A DNA stretch of 64,000 bases from Acidobacteriota bacterium (GTDB lineage: Bacteria > Acidobacteriota > Vicinamibacteria > Vicinamibacterales > UBA2999), in assembly GCA_021730945.1 (NCBI GenBank), contig JAKFYH010000002.1, positions 62,001 to 126,000 of the forward strand. The letters run 5' to 3'. Below, one piece after another: positions 1 to 8,241 of the stretch. Both the position numbers and the translations under genes were made by a program. The first letter of the stretch is position 1. Each line of letters opens with the position of its first letter. Below the pieces are notes generated by a model. That model was given only the letters and a program-made list of their open reading frames with translations. It was not told the origin of the DNA and made no database searches.

Positions 1-526
1 CGACAACCACGCCATCCCGCAACACCTGGAAGTTCGGCCGCTCACTCTCCGGCGCCGAGAGCGAGCCGTTGTCGGCGAGGCCAATCCGCAGCATGCTGGC
101 CATGGCCGGGTTGACCGAGATCCGCCGGCACTCCGGGTCGCTGGCAATAGCGACGCCGATCGGGCTGACCCGCATGAGCGTGTCGAACTCGAGCGCCCGC
201 TTCTCCGCGTCGAGCCGGGTCAGCTCCAAGCGGTGCGCCAGCACCGTGATGCCGGCGGCGATGGCCAGATACAGCGACAACGGCACCAGTTCCTCGGCTC
301 CCTTGGGCACCGTGTAGTACGGGAATCGAAAGAAATACTCCGCCGACAGGCCGCCGAGGATGGTGGCCACCAGGCTGGCGCGCAGGTCGGTCCACATCGC
401 CGTCACCAGGATGGGCGGCACGAACAGGAGAAAGGCGACCGGGTTGGTGGGAGCGAAGCTCTGAATGACCAGCCCGACGCCGATGGTGACGGCCACCGAG
501 GCGAAGGCGATGGCGTACGAGGACAT
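1..526 (-). CDS. Sensor protein N-terminus (DUF4118-like membrane domain plus PAS), truncated by window edge
   Basis: About 175 codons are visible and no stop is reached at the left edge. The translation begins MSSYAIAFASVAVTI and has roughly three hydrophobic segments in the first 100 residues. The stretch around AFLLFVPPILVTAMWTDL and LSAEYFF resembles the KdpD-type DUF4118 sensor membrane domain. From about residue 110 (FDTLMRVSPIGVAIAS) a PAS-like fold begins. Such proteins usually continue into a histidine kinase or GGDEF domain, but that part lies outside the window. The ATG is separated by only 2 nt from the stop of the upstream ATP-grasp gene (TAGTGATG; a GTG one codon earlier would overlap it by 1 nt), so the two are probably co-transcribed. 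The output domain is unknown. Confidence 0.75.
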   Translation of the reverse strand, partial: MSSYAIAFASVAVTIGVGLVIQSFAPTNPVAFLLFVPPILVTAMWTDLRASLVATILGGLSAEYFFRFPYYTVPKGAEELVPLSLYLAIAAGITVLAHRLELTRLDAEKRALEFDTLMRVSPIGVAIASDPECRRISVNPAMASMLRIGLADNGSLSAPESERPNFQVLRDGVVV

Positions 527-528
527 CA

Positions 529-1749
529 CTACTCGCCGCTGGCAATGAGTCCGGCCGACGCCCCGACCCAGCGCAGGCCCTTGTTGTGATCCACGCCCAT
601 CATCTTGCCACGGCCCATGCGGATGAGCGGCAGCACCGGCTGGAAACCGTAGCCGCCTGCCCTGAGCGAAGTCGAAGGGGCGCGGACGTACATCACGCGA
701 ATCTCGGCCTGCGTCGGCCCGGCCGGCGTGGCGATGACCGGCGCGAACTGGATGCGCTCCTGCAGGATGTAGTTCGACCGCTCGGCCGCGGGAATGGCGG
801 CCACCTGGGCGTCGGTCGGCGCGAAGATGATGCCGCCGCCGGCGAACGAGAACAGCGGCTTCAGCAGGTAACGGTCCCGATCGGCGGGCAGTTCGTCGAG
901 CTGATGCAGGAATCGGGTCTCCGGTACCGACCGATGCCGCAGCCACGGAATCGAGAACTTGCTGATCTGGAAATACCAGGACGGGTGTCCCGCCCACTCG
1001 ACGTCGAGGTCGTCGCGATAGTCAAACGGCAGCGGCACGTTCTTGCGTTCGAGTTCGTCTGGAATGACGCGGTTGTAAATGCGTGCGATCGGCGTTCGCA
1101 CGCCGTCACGCCGATAGAACAGGCGCCGGCCGTCGCGTTCGATCTCGGTGGTGTCGACCGCGCGGATCCCCCACATCTGCTCGGTGACGGCAAAGTCGGG
1201 CCACGTCTTCTGCCGGCGCGGCTCGATCTCCATCAACACCACGTTCGCCGGATCGTGCCCGTTCAGCAGCGCGGCTCCTACCAGCGCGTGGTACTGCGTC
1301 CGGTCGAGACCGCCCAGGCACACGCCGAGTGACGGGTCGAGGTCAAACGCCTCGCCGTGGGCGTCGGCCAGCGCCATCTGAAAGCCGTAGAGCGAGGCAA
1401 ACGCCTGCAGCTCGACCAGTCGCGGCTCGATCGCGCCCGACGGGCCGCGCACCAGTCCGAAGTCCACCTGCAGGAATGTCGGATGCGATTCGGCGTTCGG
1501 GCCGGCGAAACGGCTGGGCACCGCGGCGCGTGCCGCCGCGCGGGCGTCGGGGTTGTCGAACAGTTGCGCCACCAGCTCAAGGCCGGTCGCCGACAACTCG
1601 TCCATCAACGACCGCGGGAAGAAGCAGGGGGTCTCGCTAATTGGGAAGCCGGTGGGCGCGCCGGTGCGTGCCTCGAGCCGGGTCACGAGGTCGCGATAGC
1701 GGGCCTCGCTCCAGGCGGCGTTGAAGGATTCGCGAAGTGCAGGGATCAA
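529..1749 (-). CDS. ATP-grasp-like carboxylate-amine ligase, specificity unknown
   Basis: The 406-residue soluble protein has no signal peptide. The C-terminal half has ATP-grasp features: YLLKPLFSFAGGGIIF (lysine plus glycine-rich loop), YILQERIQF and AEIRVMYV, in the order seen in glutathionylspermidine-synthase-like and other ATP-grasp enzymes. The reaction would be ATP-dependent amide or peptide bond formation in the cytoplasm; the substrates cannot be read from the sequence. It is the most downstream of a run of ligase-like genes on this strand (YbdK type, RimK type and PGM1 type), with 23 nt to its upstream neighbour. Residues PSTSLRAG near 360 are encoded by a short dispersed repeat inserted in frame. 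The family call is by motif only. Confidence 0.6.
   Translation of the reverse strand: MIPALRESFNAAWSEARYRDLVTRLEARTGAPTGFPISETPCFFPRSLMDELSATGLELVAQLFDNPDARAAARAAVPSRFAGPNAESHPTFLQVDFGLVRGPSGAIEPRLVELQAFASLYGFQMALADAHGEAFDLDPSLGVCLGGLDRTQYHALVGAALLNGHDPANVVLMEIEPRRQKTWPDFAVTEQMWGIRAVDTTEIERDGRRLFYRRDGVRTPIARIYNRVIPDELERKNVPLPFDYRDDLDVEWAGHPSWYFQISKFSIPWLRHRSVPETRFLHQLDELPADRDRYLLKPLFSFAGGGIIFAPTDAQVAAIPAAERSNYILQERIQFAPVIATPAGPTQAEIRVMYVRAPSTSLRAGGYGFQPVLPLIRMGRGKMMGVDHNKGLRWVGASAGLIASGE
659..680. repeat. Dispersed GAGCGAAGTCGAAGG-type short repeat inside a coding region
   Basis: The stretch CCCTGAGCGAAGTCGAAGGG lies inside the ATP-grasp gene and, on the coding strand, is read in frame as part of PSTSLRAG. 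I recognise this 20-mer as a short repeat found dispersed in many environmental bacterial genomes, often in or near genes. Only one copy was noticed in this window, so its repeat status rests on prior knowledge. Its ends (CCCT/AGGG) form a weak inverted repeat. Confidence 0.45.
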
Positions 1750-1772
1750 TCGATCAGGTATCCGTTGACGTG

Positions 1773-2876
1773 CTAGAGACCGGCCTGAGTCTCGGCCACC
1801 ATGTATTCGACCACTTTCTTCAGGTCGCCAGTCTCCTTGAACACCGCCAGCTGGCGTTCGGCGCCGTTGCCGCGCTCAAGAATCGTCTTGATGTAGTCGA
1901 TTTCACTACGGCTCCCCAACTCGTCGACGACATCGTCCACAAAGTCGAGGTACTCGAGCATCAAGTCCTTGGCCGGCACCTCGGTTTCGCGGCCGAAGTC
2001 GATCAGCTTGCCCCTCAGGCCGTAGCGGGCGGCGCGCCACTTGTTTTCCATGATCAGTGCGCGGCTGTACATCCGGAAGCCCTGGTTGCGCGAATGCAGC
2101 TTGTAGAGCTTGGCCATGGTCGCCTGGATCAAGGCGGCGAGCGCCAGCGACTCGTCGGCGCGCAGCGGGATGTCGCAAATGCGCACTTCGACAGTCGAGA
2201 AGAACGGGTGCGGCCGGACATCCCACCAGATCTTCTTGGCGTTGTCCATGCTGTTGGTCTTGACCAGCAGGTTGACGAAGCTTTCGTAGTCGGCCCAGCT
2301 GGTAAAGGTGTCGGGGATGTTGGTGCGCGGGAACTTGTCGAACACCTTGCAGCGGTAGGACTCGAGGCCGGTGTTCAAGCCGATCCAGAACGGCGAGTTG
2401 GCCGACAGCGCCAGCAGGTGCGGCAGGAAGTAGCGCACCTGGTTCATCAGGTGGATGGCCACTTCGCGGTCCTCGACGCCGATGTGCACGTGCAGGCCAA
2501 AGATCAGGTTCGAGCGCGCCACCAACTGCATGTCTTCGACGACGCGGTGGTAGCGCTCGTCGGGGTAAATGTCCTGGACGCGCCAGTCGGCAAACGGGTG
2601 GGTGCCGCCGGCACAGAGCAGCAGGCCGTTGTCGCGGGCCAGGGTCACCATGGCCCGGCGCAGGTTGATGATGTCGGCGCGCGCCTCCTGCATGTTGCGG
2701 CAGACGCCGGTGCCGACCTCGACCACCGACTGGTGCATTTCGGCCTTGATGCGCTCGTCCAATTGCCGCTTGCCCTTGGCGATGATCTCGGCGTTGATGT
2801 GCGATCGCAGGTCGAAACTGACCGGATCGATGGTCTGGTATTCCTCTTCGATGCCGATGCTGAAGGAGGGCTTCAT
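1773..2876 (-). CDS. YbdK-type carboxylate-amine ligase (glutamate-cysteine ligase family 2)
   Basis: This 367-residue protein has the family hallmarks. The N-terminus is SIGIEEEYQTIDPVSFDL. VEVGTGVCRN and GGTHPFADWRVQDIYP follow, then GLHVHIGVEDRE, LLALSANSPFWIGLNTGLES, RTNIPDTF and VEVRICDIPLRADE. GCS2 enzymes make an ATP-dependent amide bond from a carboxylate such as glutamate and an amine; bacterial YbdK proteins are weak gamma-glutamylcysteine ligases whose true substrate is mostly unknown. The start is the ATG before KPSFSIG; an upstream extension to 3137 would run through a repeat and the neighbouring gene. It sits between a RimK-like ligase and an ATP-grasp ligase on the same strand. 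The family is secure, the substrate is not. Confidence 0.88.
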   Translation of the reverse strand: MKPSFSIGIEEEYQTIDPVSFDLRSHINAEIIAKGKRQLDERIKAEMHQSVVEVGTGVCRNMQEARADIINLRRAMVTLARDNGLLLCAGGTHPFADWRVQDIYPDERYHRVVEDMQLVARSNLIFGLHVHIGVEDREVAIHLMNQVRYFLPHLLALSANSPFWIGLNTGLESYRCKVFDKFPRTNIPDTFTSWADYESFVNLLVKTNSMDNAKKIWWDVRPHPFFSTVEVRICDIPLRADESLALAALIQATMAKLYKLHSRNQGFRMYSRALIMENKWRAARYGLRGKLIDFGRETEVPAKDLMLEYLDFVDDVVDELGSRSEIDYIKTILERGNGAERQLAVFKETGDLKKVVEYMVAETQAGL

Positions 2877-2905
2877 GTGCTGCGGTGCTGCGGTGCTGGT
2901 GTGCT
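2877..2905. repeat. Octamer tandem repeat upstream of the YbdK gene
   Basis: About three and a half copies of an 8 nt unit (GGTGCTGC; AGCACCGC on the coding strand) abut the start codon of the ligase at 2876 and fill most of the gap to the next gene. They occupy the place where its ribosome-binding site should be. The unit belongs to the same CAGCACC-type family as the tract at 4616-4665. Confidence 0.6.
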
Positions 2906-2911
2906 CATGCG

Positions 2912-3844
2912 CTATCCCCGGAGAAACGCGTCCCAGCGATAGGTTGCCGGCGGCGCCGGCGAAGTGGCGCGCTTCACGGCCAGGTCGGCCACGGCGTTGA
3001 CGATCCAGTCGAAGTTGGCCTGGCCGACCGAGTGCAGGTCGGCGTCGGGCGCCGGGTTCATGAAGTCGATGGCGTACGGCACCCCGTCCTCGACCGCGAA
3101 TTCCACGGTGTTGAGGTCGTAACCGAGCGCCCGGCACAGCGTCCGGGCGTCACGCTCGACCCGCGCCAGTAGCTCCGCCGGGTAAGCGGGCGGATCCTTG
3201 ACGTAGCGCTCGTGAAACGGCCGCCGCGGATCGTAGGGCATGATGTGGACCTGTTCCTGCCCGACCACGTAGCAGCGGAAGTACTCCTGGAACTCCACAC
3301 CCCGCTGCAGCGTCATGCACAGGGTCTTGGTCTGGTCGTAGGCGGCGAAGAACTCCTCGCGGGTGTTCACCTTGTAGACGTCGCGCCAGCCGCCGCCGTC
3401 GAACGGCTTGAGGAAGGCGGGGAAGCCGACGTACTCGAAGATCGCGTCCCAGTCGAGCGGGTAGCGAAGGTTGCGCATGGAGCGCTCGGTGGTGCCGGTC
3501 GGATGTTCCTTGTGCGGCAGCAGGATGGTGGGCGGAATGGCCACCCCCAGCTTGGTGGCCAGCGCATAGTTGAAGAACTTGTCGTCGGCGCTCCACCAGA
3601 ACGGGTTGTTGATGATCTGCGCGCCGCAGAGCGCGGCGTTCTTCAGGTAGGCCCGATAGTAGGGAATGTCGTGCGAGATGCGGTCGACGATGACCTCGTA
3701 GCCACAGCCCTCGGCCATGCGAACGTCGGCTATCTCGACAAACTCGGCCGACACGTCCGCGATCTTGAGCGAGTTGATCCGTTCCACCAGCGCGGCCGGG
3801 AACGTGTTTTCCATGCCGAACAGCACGCCAATCTTTTTCATCAT
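2912..3844 (-). CDS. RimK-like ATP-grasp ligase
   Basis: A 310-residue cytoplasmic ATP-grasp protein. Visible parts are a pre-ATP-grasp domain (MKKIGVLFGMENTFPAALVE), NNPFWWSADDKFFNYALATK before the ATP-grasp fold, the ATP-binding segment AFLKPFDGGGWRDVYKV, and a C-terminal metal/ATP site (NTVEFAVEDGVPYAIDFMNP). The length and pattern match RimK/LysX-like amino-acid ligases. Two consecutive ATGs follow a TTG; the first ATG is chosen. It is followed after a 35 nt repeat-containing gap by the YbdK ligase and preceded by an esterase. It probably adds an amino acid or similar amine to a carboxylate; the substrate is unknown. Confidence 0.75.
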   Translation of the reverse strand: MMKKIGVLFGMENTFPAALVERINSLKIADVSAEFVEIADVRMAEGCGYEVIVDRISHDIPYYRAYLKNAALCGAQIINNPFWWSADDKFFNYALATKLGVAIPPTILLPHKEHPTGTTERSMRNLRYPLDWDAIFEYVGFPAFLKPFDGGGWRDVYKVNTREEFFAAYDQTKTLCMTLQRGVEFQEYFRCYVVGQEQVHIMPYDPRRPFHERYVKDPPAYPAELLARVERDARTLCRALGYDLNTVEFAVEDGVPYAIDFMNPAPDADLHSVGQANFDWIVNAVADLAVKRATSPAPPATYRWDAFLRG

Positions 3845-3850
3845 CAAGGC

Positions 3851-3896
3851 TCCCGACTCTCGACTCCCGACTCCCGACTCCCGACTCCCGGTTCCC
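3851..3896. repeat. Heptamer tandem repeat (CCCGACT)n
   Basis: About six copies of a 7 nt unit with small changes (CCCGACT, CTCGACT, CCCGGTT) fill the whole gap between the esterase stop at 3899 and the start of the ATP-grasp gene near 3844. The unit has the form CRACTYY, the same pattern as the CAACTTT tracts at 30486 and 50652. Confidence 0.75.
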
Positions 3897-3898
3897 GT

Positions 3899-4609
3899 CT
3901 ACGGAATATACGCCTGTGCCATCGGCAGCCAGTGCGGCCAGTCGTGCTTGGAGTTGTTCCAGACATGCAGGGCATGCGGAATGCCCTTGGCGTGCATCAG
4001 CGCCGAGAACTGCTCGCTGGGCGCGCGGCAGATGTCGTGGTCGCCGGTCACGATCACCCACTTGTTGCGGCGGAACTGGTCCAGGTAGTAGGCGTCAGAC
4101 AGGCCGGGCAGGAATGCCGGCGGATTGAGGAAGTAACAGTCCTCGTCGTGATAGCCATCGAGAAACTGCGTGATGTCGAACGCCCCGCCCATCGTGATGC
4201 ACGAGGTAAAGGTGTAGGGATGGCGCAACGACAACACCATGGCGTGATACGCGCCAAAACTGCAGCCGGTGACGCCGATGGCGTCCAACCGGGTCAGGTG
4301 GCGCACCAGCGGCACGACTTCATTGAGGACGTAGTCCTCGTAGTGCAAGTGGCGCTCGACGCGGTGCCGCGGGTGGATCTTCTTGCAGTACCAGCTTTCG
4401 CTGTCGATCGACGACAGGCAAAACAGGCGCAGCCGCCCATGCTCGAGCTTGTCGGCCAGCGCGTCGATCATGCCGCGATCTTCGTACTCGAAAAACGCCC
4501 CCATCGACGAGGGAAACACCAGGACCGGCGGGCCGTCGTGCCCGAAGATCAGTATCTCCATGTCGCGGTTGAGCGAACGAGAGAACCACTTGTGGTGTTC
4601 ACGGGTCAT
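3899..4609 (-). CDS. Esterase-D-type alpha/beta hydrolase
   Basis: A 236-residue protein of the putative esterase family (PF00756 type). The nucleophile elbow is GCSFGAYHA near residue 118. The probable acid lies in VIVTGDHDIC and the catalytic His in NNSKHDWPHW near the C-terminus. There is no signal peptide, so it is probably cytoplasmic. The start is the ATG of MTREHHKW; the longer reading frame upstream is translated repeat. It lies upstream of the RimK-like ligase on the same strand and faces away from a second, related esterase at 4690. Its substrate may be an ester or thioester linked to the ligase pathway (inference). Confidence 0.82.
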   Translation of the reverse strand: MTREHHKWFSRSLNRDMEILIFGHDGPPVLVFPSSMGAFFEYEDRGMIDALADKLEHGRLRLFCLSSIDSESWYCKKIHPRHRVERHLHYEDYVLNEVVPLVRHLTRLDAIGVTGCSFGAYHAMVLSLRHPYTFTSCITMGGAFDITQFLDGYHDEDCYFLNPPAFLPGLSDAYYLDQFRRNKWVIVTGDHDICRAPSEQFSALMHAKGIPHALHVWNNSKHDWPHWLPMAQAYIP

Positions 4610-4615
4610 AAATAT

Positions 4616-4665
4616 CAGCACCCCAGCACCCCAGCACCTGAGCACTTCAGCACCTGAGCACCTGA
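4616..4665. repeat. Octamer tandem repeat (CAGCACCN)n between divergent esterase genes
   Basis: Six copies of an 8 nt unit (CAGCACCC, CAGCACCT, GAGCACCT, GAGCACTT) occupy most of the intergenic space between the two divergently transcribed hydrolase genes, where both promoters must lie. It is related to the 2877-2905 tract. Confidence 0.75.
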
Positions 4666-4689
4666 AACATATACTGATCCTGCCGTCTG

Positions 4690-5508
4690 ATGCACCCTCC
4701 GAACGACACGCTCCATCGGCACGAGCAGTTCCAGTCGGCGTTTCTGCCCGACGACCGCGACGTTCTGGTCTGGACGCCGCCGGGGTACGACGATGAACCG
4801 GACCGCCACTACCCGGTGCTGTACCTGCACGACGGGCAGAACCTGTTCGACCCGGACACCGCCTATCAGAAGGGTCAGCACTGGCGCATCGGCGACACGG
4901 CCGCCGAGCTGATCGCCGCCGGCCGGCTCGAGCCCCTGATCGTCGTCGGCATCTACAACACTGGCGAGGAACGCATTCACGAGTACACCCCCACCAGGGA
5001 CTCGCGCTTGGGCGGTGGGCTGGCCGCCGACTACGGGCGGCTAATCATCGAGGAGTTGAAGCCCCTGATCGACCGCACCTACCGGACGCTGCCGGGCGCG
5101 GCCGACACCGGCCTGGGCGGGTCGTCGCTGGGCGGCCTGGTGACCCTGCACCTGGGCCTGACCCATCCCGGCGTGTTCAGCCGCCTGGCCGTGATGTCGC
5201 CATCGGTCTGGTGGGATCGGCGCGTCATCCTGAAGACGGTTCGCCAGACCCGGCCCCGTCCGGCGGTCCGCCTGTGGGTCGACATGGGCACGGCCGAAGG
5301 CCGCCGCGGCCTGGACGATGCACGGTTGTTGAAAGCGGCGCTGGTCGGCGCCGGCTACGTCGAGGGCATCGATCTGCACTACGCAGAATACGAAGGCGCC
5401 ACCCACAGCGAAGCCGCGTGGGCGGCCCGGATTGGGTCGGTTCTCGAATGGCTGTATCCCGCCAGGCCGTCCGGCCCGGCGCGGCTTGCGGGCCAGCTAC
5501 TTACCTAG
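4690..5508 (+). CDS. Esterase-D-type alpha/beta hydrolase
   Basis: A 272-residue member of the PF00756 esterase family. The N-terminal beta sandwich contains VLVWTPPGYDDEPDRHYPVL followed by YLHDGQNLFDP. The catalytic Ser is in GLGGSSLGGL near residue 148. VDMGTAEG and EGATHSEAAWAARI hold the probable acid and His. The protein is probably cytoplasmic because it starts directly with MHPPNDTLHRHEQF and has no signal peptide. It is the only plus-strand gene in an otherwise minus-strand ligase cluster and runs towards the PGM1-like ligase, with 12 nt between the two stops. Enterochelin-esterase-like and S-formylglutathione-hydrolase-like roles are both possible. Confidence 0.82.
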   Translation: MHPPNDTLHRHEQFQSAFLPDDRDVLVWTPPGYDDEPDRHYPVLYLHDGQNLFDPDTAYQKGQHWRIGDTAAELIAAGRLEPLIVVGIYNTGEERIHEYTPTRDSRLGGGLAADYGRLIIEELKPLIDRTYRTLPGAADTGLGGSSLGGLVTLHLGLTHPGVFSRLAVMSPSVWWDRRVILKTVRQTRPRPAVRLWVDMGTAEGRRGLDDARLLKAALVGAGYVEGIDLHYAEYEGATHSEAAWAARIGSVLEWLYPARPSGPARLAGQLLT

Positions 5509-5520
5509 GACGCGAACCCC

Positions 5521-7050
5521 TCAGCGGCCGTACGAGGTCTCGGTATCGAGTACCTGAAGCGTGCGCTCGAACAGCGCATCGGCCTCGCCGGCATCGTTGG
5601 CAATCGCCGTGACGCCGAGCTTGCCGAACTCCGAGACCGCGCCAATCAGGTGGAACAGTACGCCGCTCTCGGTGCGCTGGCTGTAATGAAGCCGGTTCTC
5701 GGTGACGATGTCGATCAGGTCCTCGGGGACGAGCGAGCGATAGCGTTCTGAGCGCAGGTTGTCGGTCGCCCGATAGAACTTGGGGCGGCCGCCGATCGAC
5801 ATGAATCGACCGGTCGCCAGATCGAGCTGCCCGCCGGTCAGGAAGCTCAGGGCCAGGAACGGATGCGTCGTGCCGAGCAGCCGAAGATTAATCTCCAGTG
5901 CCGTTAACTCCCACGGGTCGCCCGGGTGCCGGCGGAAGGCGAGGAAGTCGACACCGAACCGGGACACCACGCCTTTGCCGGCCAGCACCGCGCCAACCCG
6001 CTCCGCCATCGCCGACATCTGCAGGCGGTAGTCGTCGTGGGCCGGGAAGCGACAGCCAAGGTAGGTCTGCCCGTGCGGTCCACCCAGGATCTGGTCGTGC
6101 GTGGAGATGGGCAGCACCTCGCCGCGCGGGCTGGTCCGCAACTGCACCGACGGCGAGTGTTTTTCGGGCGCCTCGATGAACTCTTCGACCACCCCACCCA
6201 TGCGTTGCATCTCGCCCAGATAGGAGGAGGCGGTGTCGGCCTCTGTGGGCAGCGCCATGGCCGCCAGCGCCGCCGCGACGTCGCCATTGGCTGACGGCGG
6301 GTAGGTCACGACGGCGTTGCCTTCGCCAGAAAAACTTTCGTTCAGCTTGACCACGGCTCGCCGAATCCCCGGCCGGCTGCGCCGCAGTTCGACCAGGGCG
6401 CGGGTCAGGTCGGCTTCGTCGTGCAGGTCTTCGAATCCCGCGGGCAGCGGCACGCCCGCTTCCCGGAACACGTGCCGGCTTCCCGACTTGGTGCCGTAGT
6501 GCCGCAGGTCCGGGTCAAGCCCATTGAGCGGCACATCAAGCAGCACCGCCAGCTTGCGCTCAAGGGGGGTCGAGTTGAACACCGTCAGGTAGGCCCGCTT
6601 CCGGTCGGGAATCGCTCTGCGGATGCGCTCCACCAGGCGTGGCCGCTCAATGATCTTCTGTGTCAACGGCCGCGGCGAGGCGTCGTGACAGCAGAGCATG
6701 GTGAGCCGGGCGCGGGCGTGCGATGCCGGCACGCCGGCCAGCAGGTTGAGGTAATAGTCGAGGATGATCGGATGCACCGGTTGCGATGTGACATAGACCA
6801 CGTGCGCCCGCGGATTGCGCAGCCGGATCAACAGGAACAACAAGCGTTCTTCGTAGTACGCCGCGCCGGCCAGCTTGCCCAATTCGGTCTGGTCCAGCGT
6901 CAGCGACGGCACGACCACCGAGGTGCAGTGACTGTCGTCGTCGGTGGTCAGCGCATCCCAGACCTCGGTGAGGCGCGGCTTGAGGGCGCAAAACGCCTCG
7001 AGTTCCTGCTCAAGCGTGAGGTCGCCGGCAAAGGGCGGCTTGGGAATCAT
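5521..7050 (-). CDS. PGM1-like ATP-grasp peptide ligase
   Basis: A 509-residue protein. The N-terminal half contains VVVPSLTLDQTELGKLAGAA, YEERLLFLLIRLRNP, VVYVTSQPVHPIILDYYLNL and LLDVPLNGLDPDL, the pre-ATP-grasp pattern I associate with proteins related to the pheganomycin peptide ligase PGM1. The ATP-grasp domain follows: GTKSGSRHVFREAGVPLPAG, AVVKLNESFSGEGNAVV, GVVEEFIEA and VDFLAF with ALEINLRLLGTTHPF. PGM1 joins amino acids to peptides; here the substrate is unknown. It is 5 nt downstream of the GATase-like gene, so the pair is an operon and the products probably act together. Confidence 0.78.
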   Translation of the reverse strand: MIPKPPFAGDLTLEQELEAFCALKPRLTEVWDALTTDDDSHCTSVVVPSLTLDQTELGKLAGAAYYEERLLFLLIRLRNPRAHVVYVTSQPVHPIILDYYLNLLAGVPASHARARLTMLCCHDASPRPLTQKIIERPRLVERIRRAIPDRKRAYLTVFNSTPLERKLAVLLDVPLNGLDPDLRHYGTKSGSRHVFREAGVPLPAGFEDLHDEADLTRALVELRRSRPGIRRAVVKLNESFSGEGNAVVTYPPSANGDVAAALAAMALPTEADTASSYLGEMQRMGGVVEEFIEAPEKHSPSVQLRTSPRGEVLPISTHDQILGGPHGQTYLGCRFPAHDDYRLQMSAMAERVGAVLAGKGVVSRFGVDFLAFRRHPGDPWELTALEINLRLLGTTHPFLALSFLTGGQLDLATGRFMSIGGRPKFYRATDNLRSERYRSLVPEDLIDIVTENRLHYSQRTESGVLFHLIGAVSEFGKLGVTAIANDAGEADALFERTLQVLDTETSYGR

Positions 7051-7055
7051 GGGCG

Positions 7056-8195
7056 CTACCTGGTCATGGTGGCCGGATCGCGGTCGTAGACCAGCGGCAG
7101 GTCGCGCTCGTGGAAGCCGGGGTCCACGCCGTGGGCTTGCGAGCGCAGGCGGATCGCGCGGTAGAGGGCAAAGCGCAGCGGTCCCATCAGCGTGTAGCTC
7201 GACGTCAGGTGGAGCAAGTGATCGTTGGCGTCGGCATCAACCGGCTCGGTGAGCGCGGCCATTCGCTCGGCCACCCACTGCTCGTCGACACCGCCCCGCA
7301 AGCGCTTCTTCTCCAGCAGCACCAGCTGGCGCTGACGATTGACGATTTCAGGATGGTGGTTGACCCCGAGCATTCGCGGAATGCCCTCGCTCGAGTCGCC
7401 CGCGACCTCGACCATGGTGACGGCGTCACCCGGCGAGCCATCGCCTTGGCAATCAACCGCCAGCAGCTTCACATCGGACGGAACTGGGCTGTGGGCAATG
7501 AGATCGTAGAGCCGGTTGTCGAGCACCGGAAAGCGCGCGGCGAGACCCAGGGTGTGCGCAAACGGCTTGAACCAGGGATGATCTTTTCCTTCGGCGCTGA
7601 GCACGTTGTGCCGGACGCCAACGCTCTTGCCGCCCTTCTCAGGGCCGCGCAGCACCGCATCGGCGACACCGAGCCAACGGCACATCACACCGAAGGTGTG
7701 GCAGACGGCGAACAGCGAGGCGCGCCGATCCTCGCGAATGGCGTCAAACAGCCTGAACAGACGTGCTTCCCAAGCCGGGTCTTCGACAATCCCCTGCGAG
7801 CCGGCGCCCCCGTCGTTGACAGCGGGGTCGAGATGGCCGGGGCCGCCGGTGCCGAGATAGATCGTGTGACGGTCGCCGGGAGCTTCGGGCAGGGCCTGGC
7901 CGCGACGCACGTCGTACGAGGTGACGCGCACGTTGAGCCCGGCCCTGAGCAGGGGCTCGCGCAGGTCGCACACGGCGTTCTGCACCACGTGAACCAGCGC
8001 CTCGTGGCCCAGGTTGGGCCACCCGTGGTGCATGTCCAGCATGGCCACGTCAATCACGCGGGAATCGGCCGGCGGCAGGTCGCCGGCCTGTTCGACCCGC
8101 GCGAACTGAAAGCCGCCGACGTCGGCCTTGGTGGGGCACGCAGTCAGGCAGGCATTGGCGCCGTGGCGCGCAAGATAGGAACAGTCAAATGGCAT
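7056..8195 (-). CDS. Class I glutamine-amidotransferase-like protein
   Basis: A 379-residue protein with a GATase core. TIYLGTGGPGHLDP looks like the oxyanion region. SLFAVCHTFGVMCRWLG holds a nucleophile-type Cys, and LGVNHHPEIV has the His-x-Glu of a Cys-His-Glu triad. The N-terminus (MPFDCSYLARHGANAC, then FQFARVEQAG) and about 60 C-terminal residues are additions without a named domain. Class I GATases release ammonia from glutamine, but related proteins act as gamma-glutamyl hydrolases or peptidases. The latter fits the neighbouring gamma-glutamyl-type ligase genes (inference). It is the first gene of the minus-strand ligase run. Confidence 0.7.
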   Translation of the reverse strand: MPFDCSYLARHGANACLTACPTKADVGGFQFARVEQAGDLPPADSRVIDVAMLDMHHGWPNLGHEALVHVVQNAVCDLREPLLRAGLNVRVTSYDVRRGQALPEAPGDRHTIYLGTGGPGHLDPAVNDGGAGSQGIVEDPAWEARLFRLFDAIREDRRASLFAVCHTFGVMCRWLGVADAVLRGPEKGGKSVGVRHNVLSAEGKDHPWFKPFAHTLGLAARFPVLDNRLYDLIAHSPVPSDVKLLAVDCQGDGSPGDAVTMVEVAGDSSEGIPRMLGVNHHPEIVNRQRQLVLLEKKRLRGGVDEQWVAERMAALTEPVDADANDHLLHLTSSYTLMGPLRFALYRAIRLRSQAHGVDPGFHERDLPLVYDRDPATMTR

Positions 8196-8241
8196 AACGC
8201 CCCCAATGGGGCAGAGACATTATCCCGCAAACCACGGCGTC

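Noticed and set aside
1773-3137. Longer YbdK protein with 87 extra N-terminal residues
   Set aside because: The extension is low-complexity, passes through the octamer repeat and overlaps the RimK-like gene; the family N-terminus starts at SIGIEEEY.
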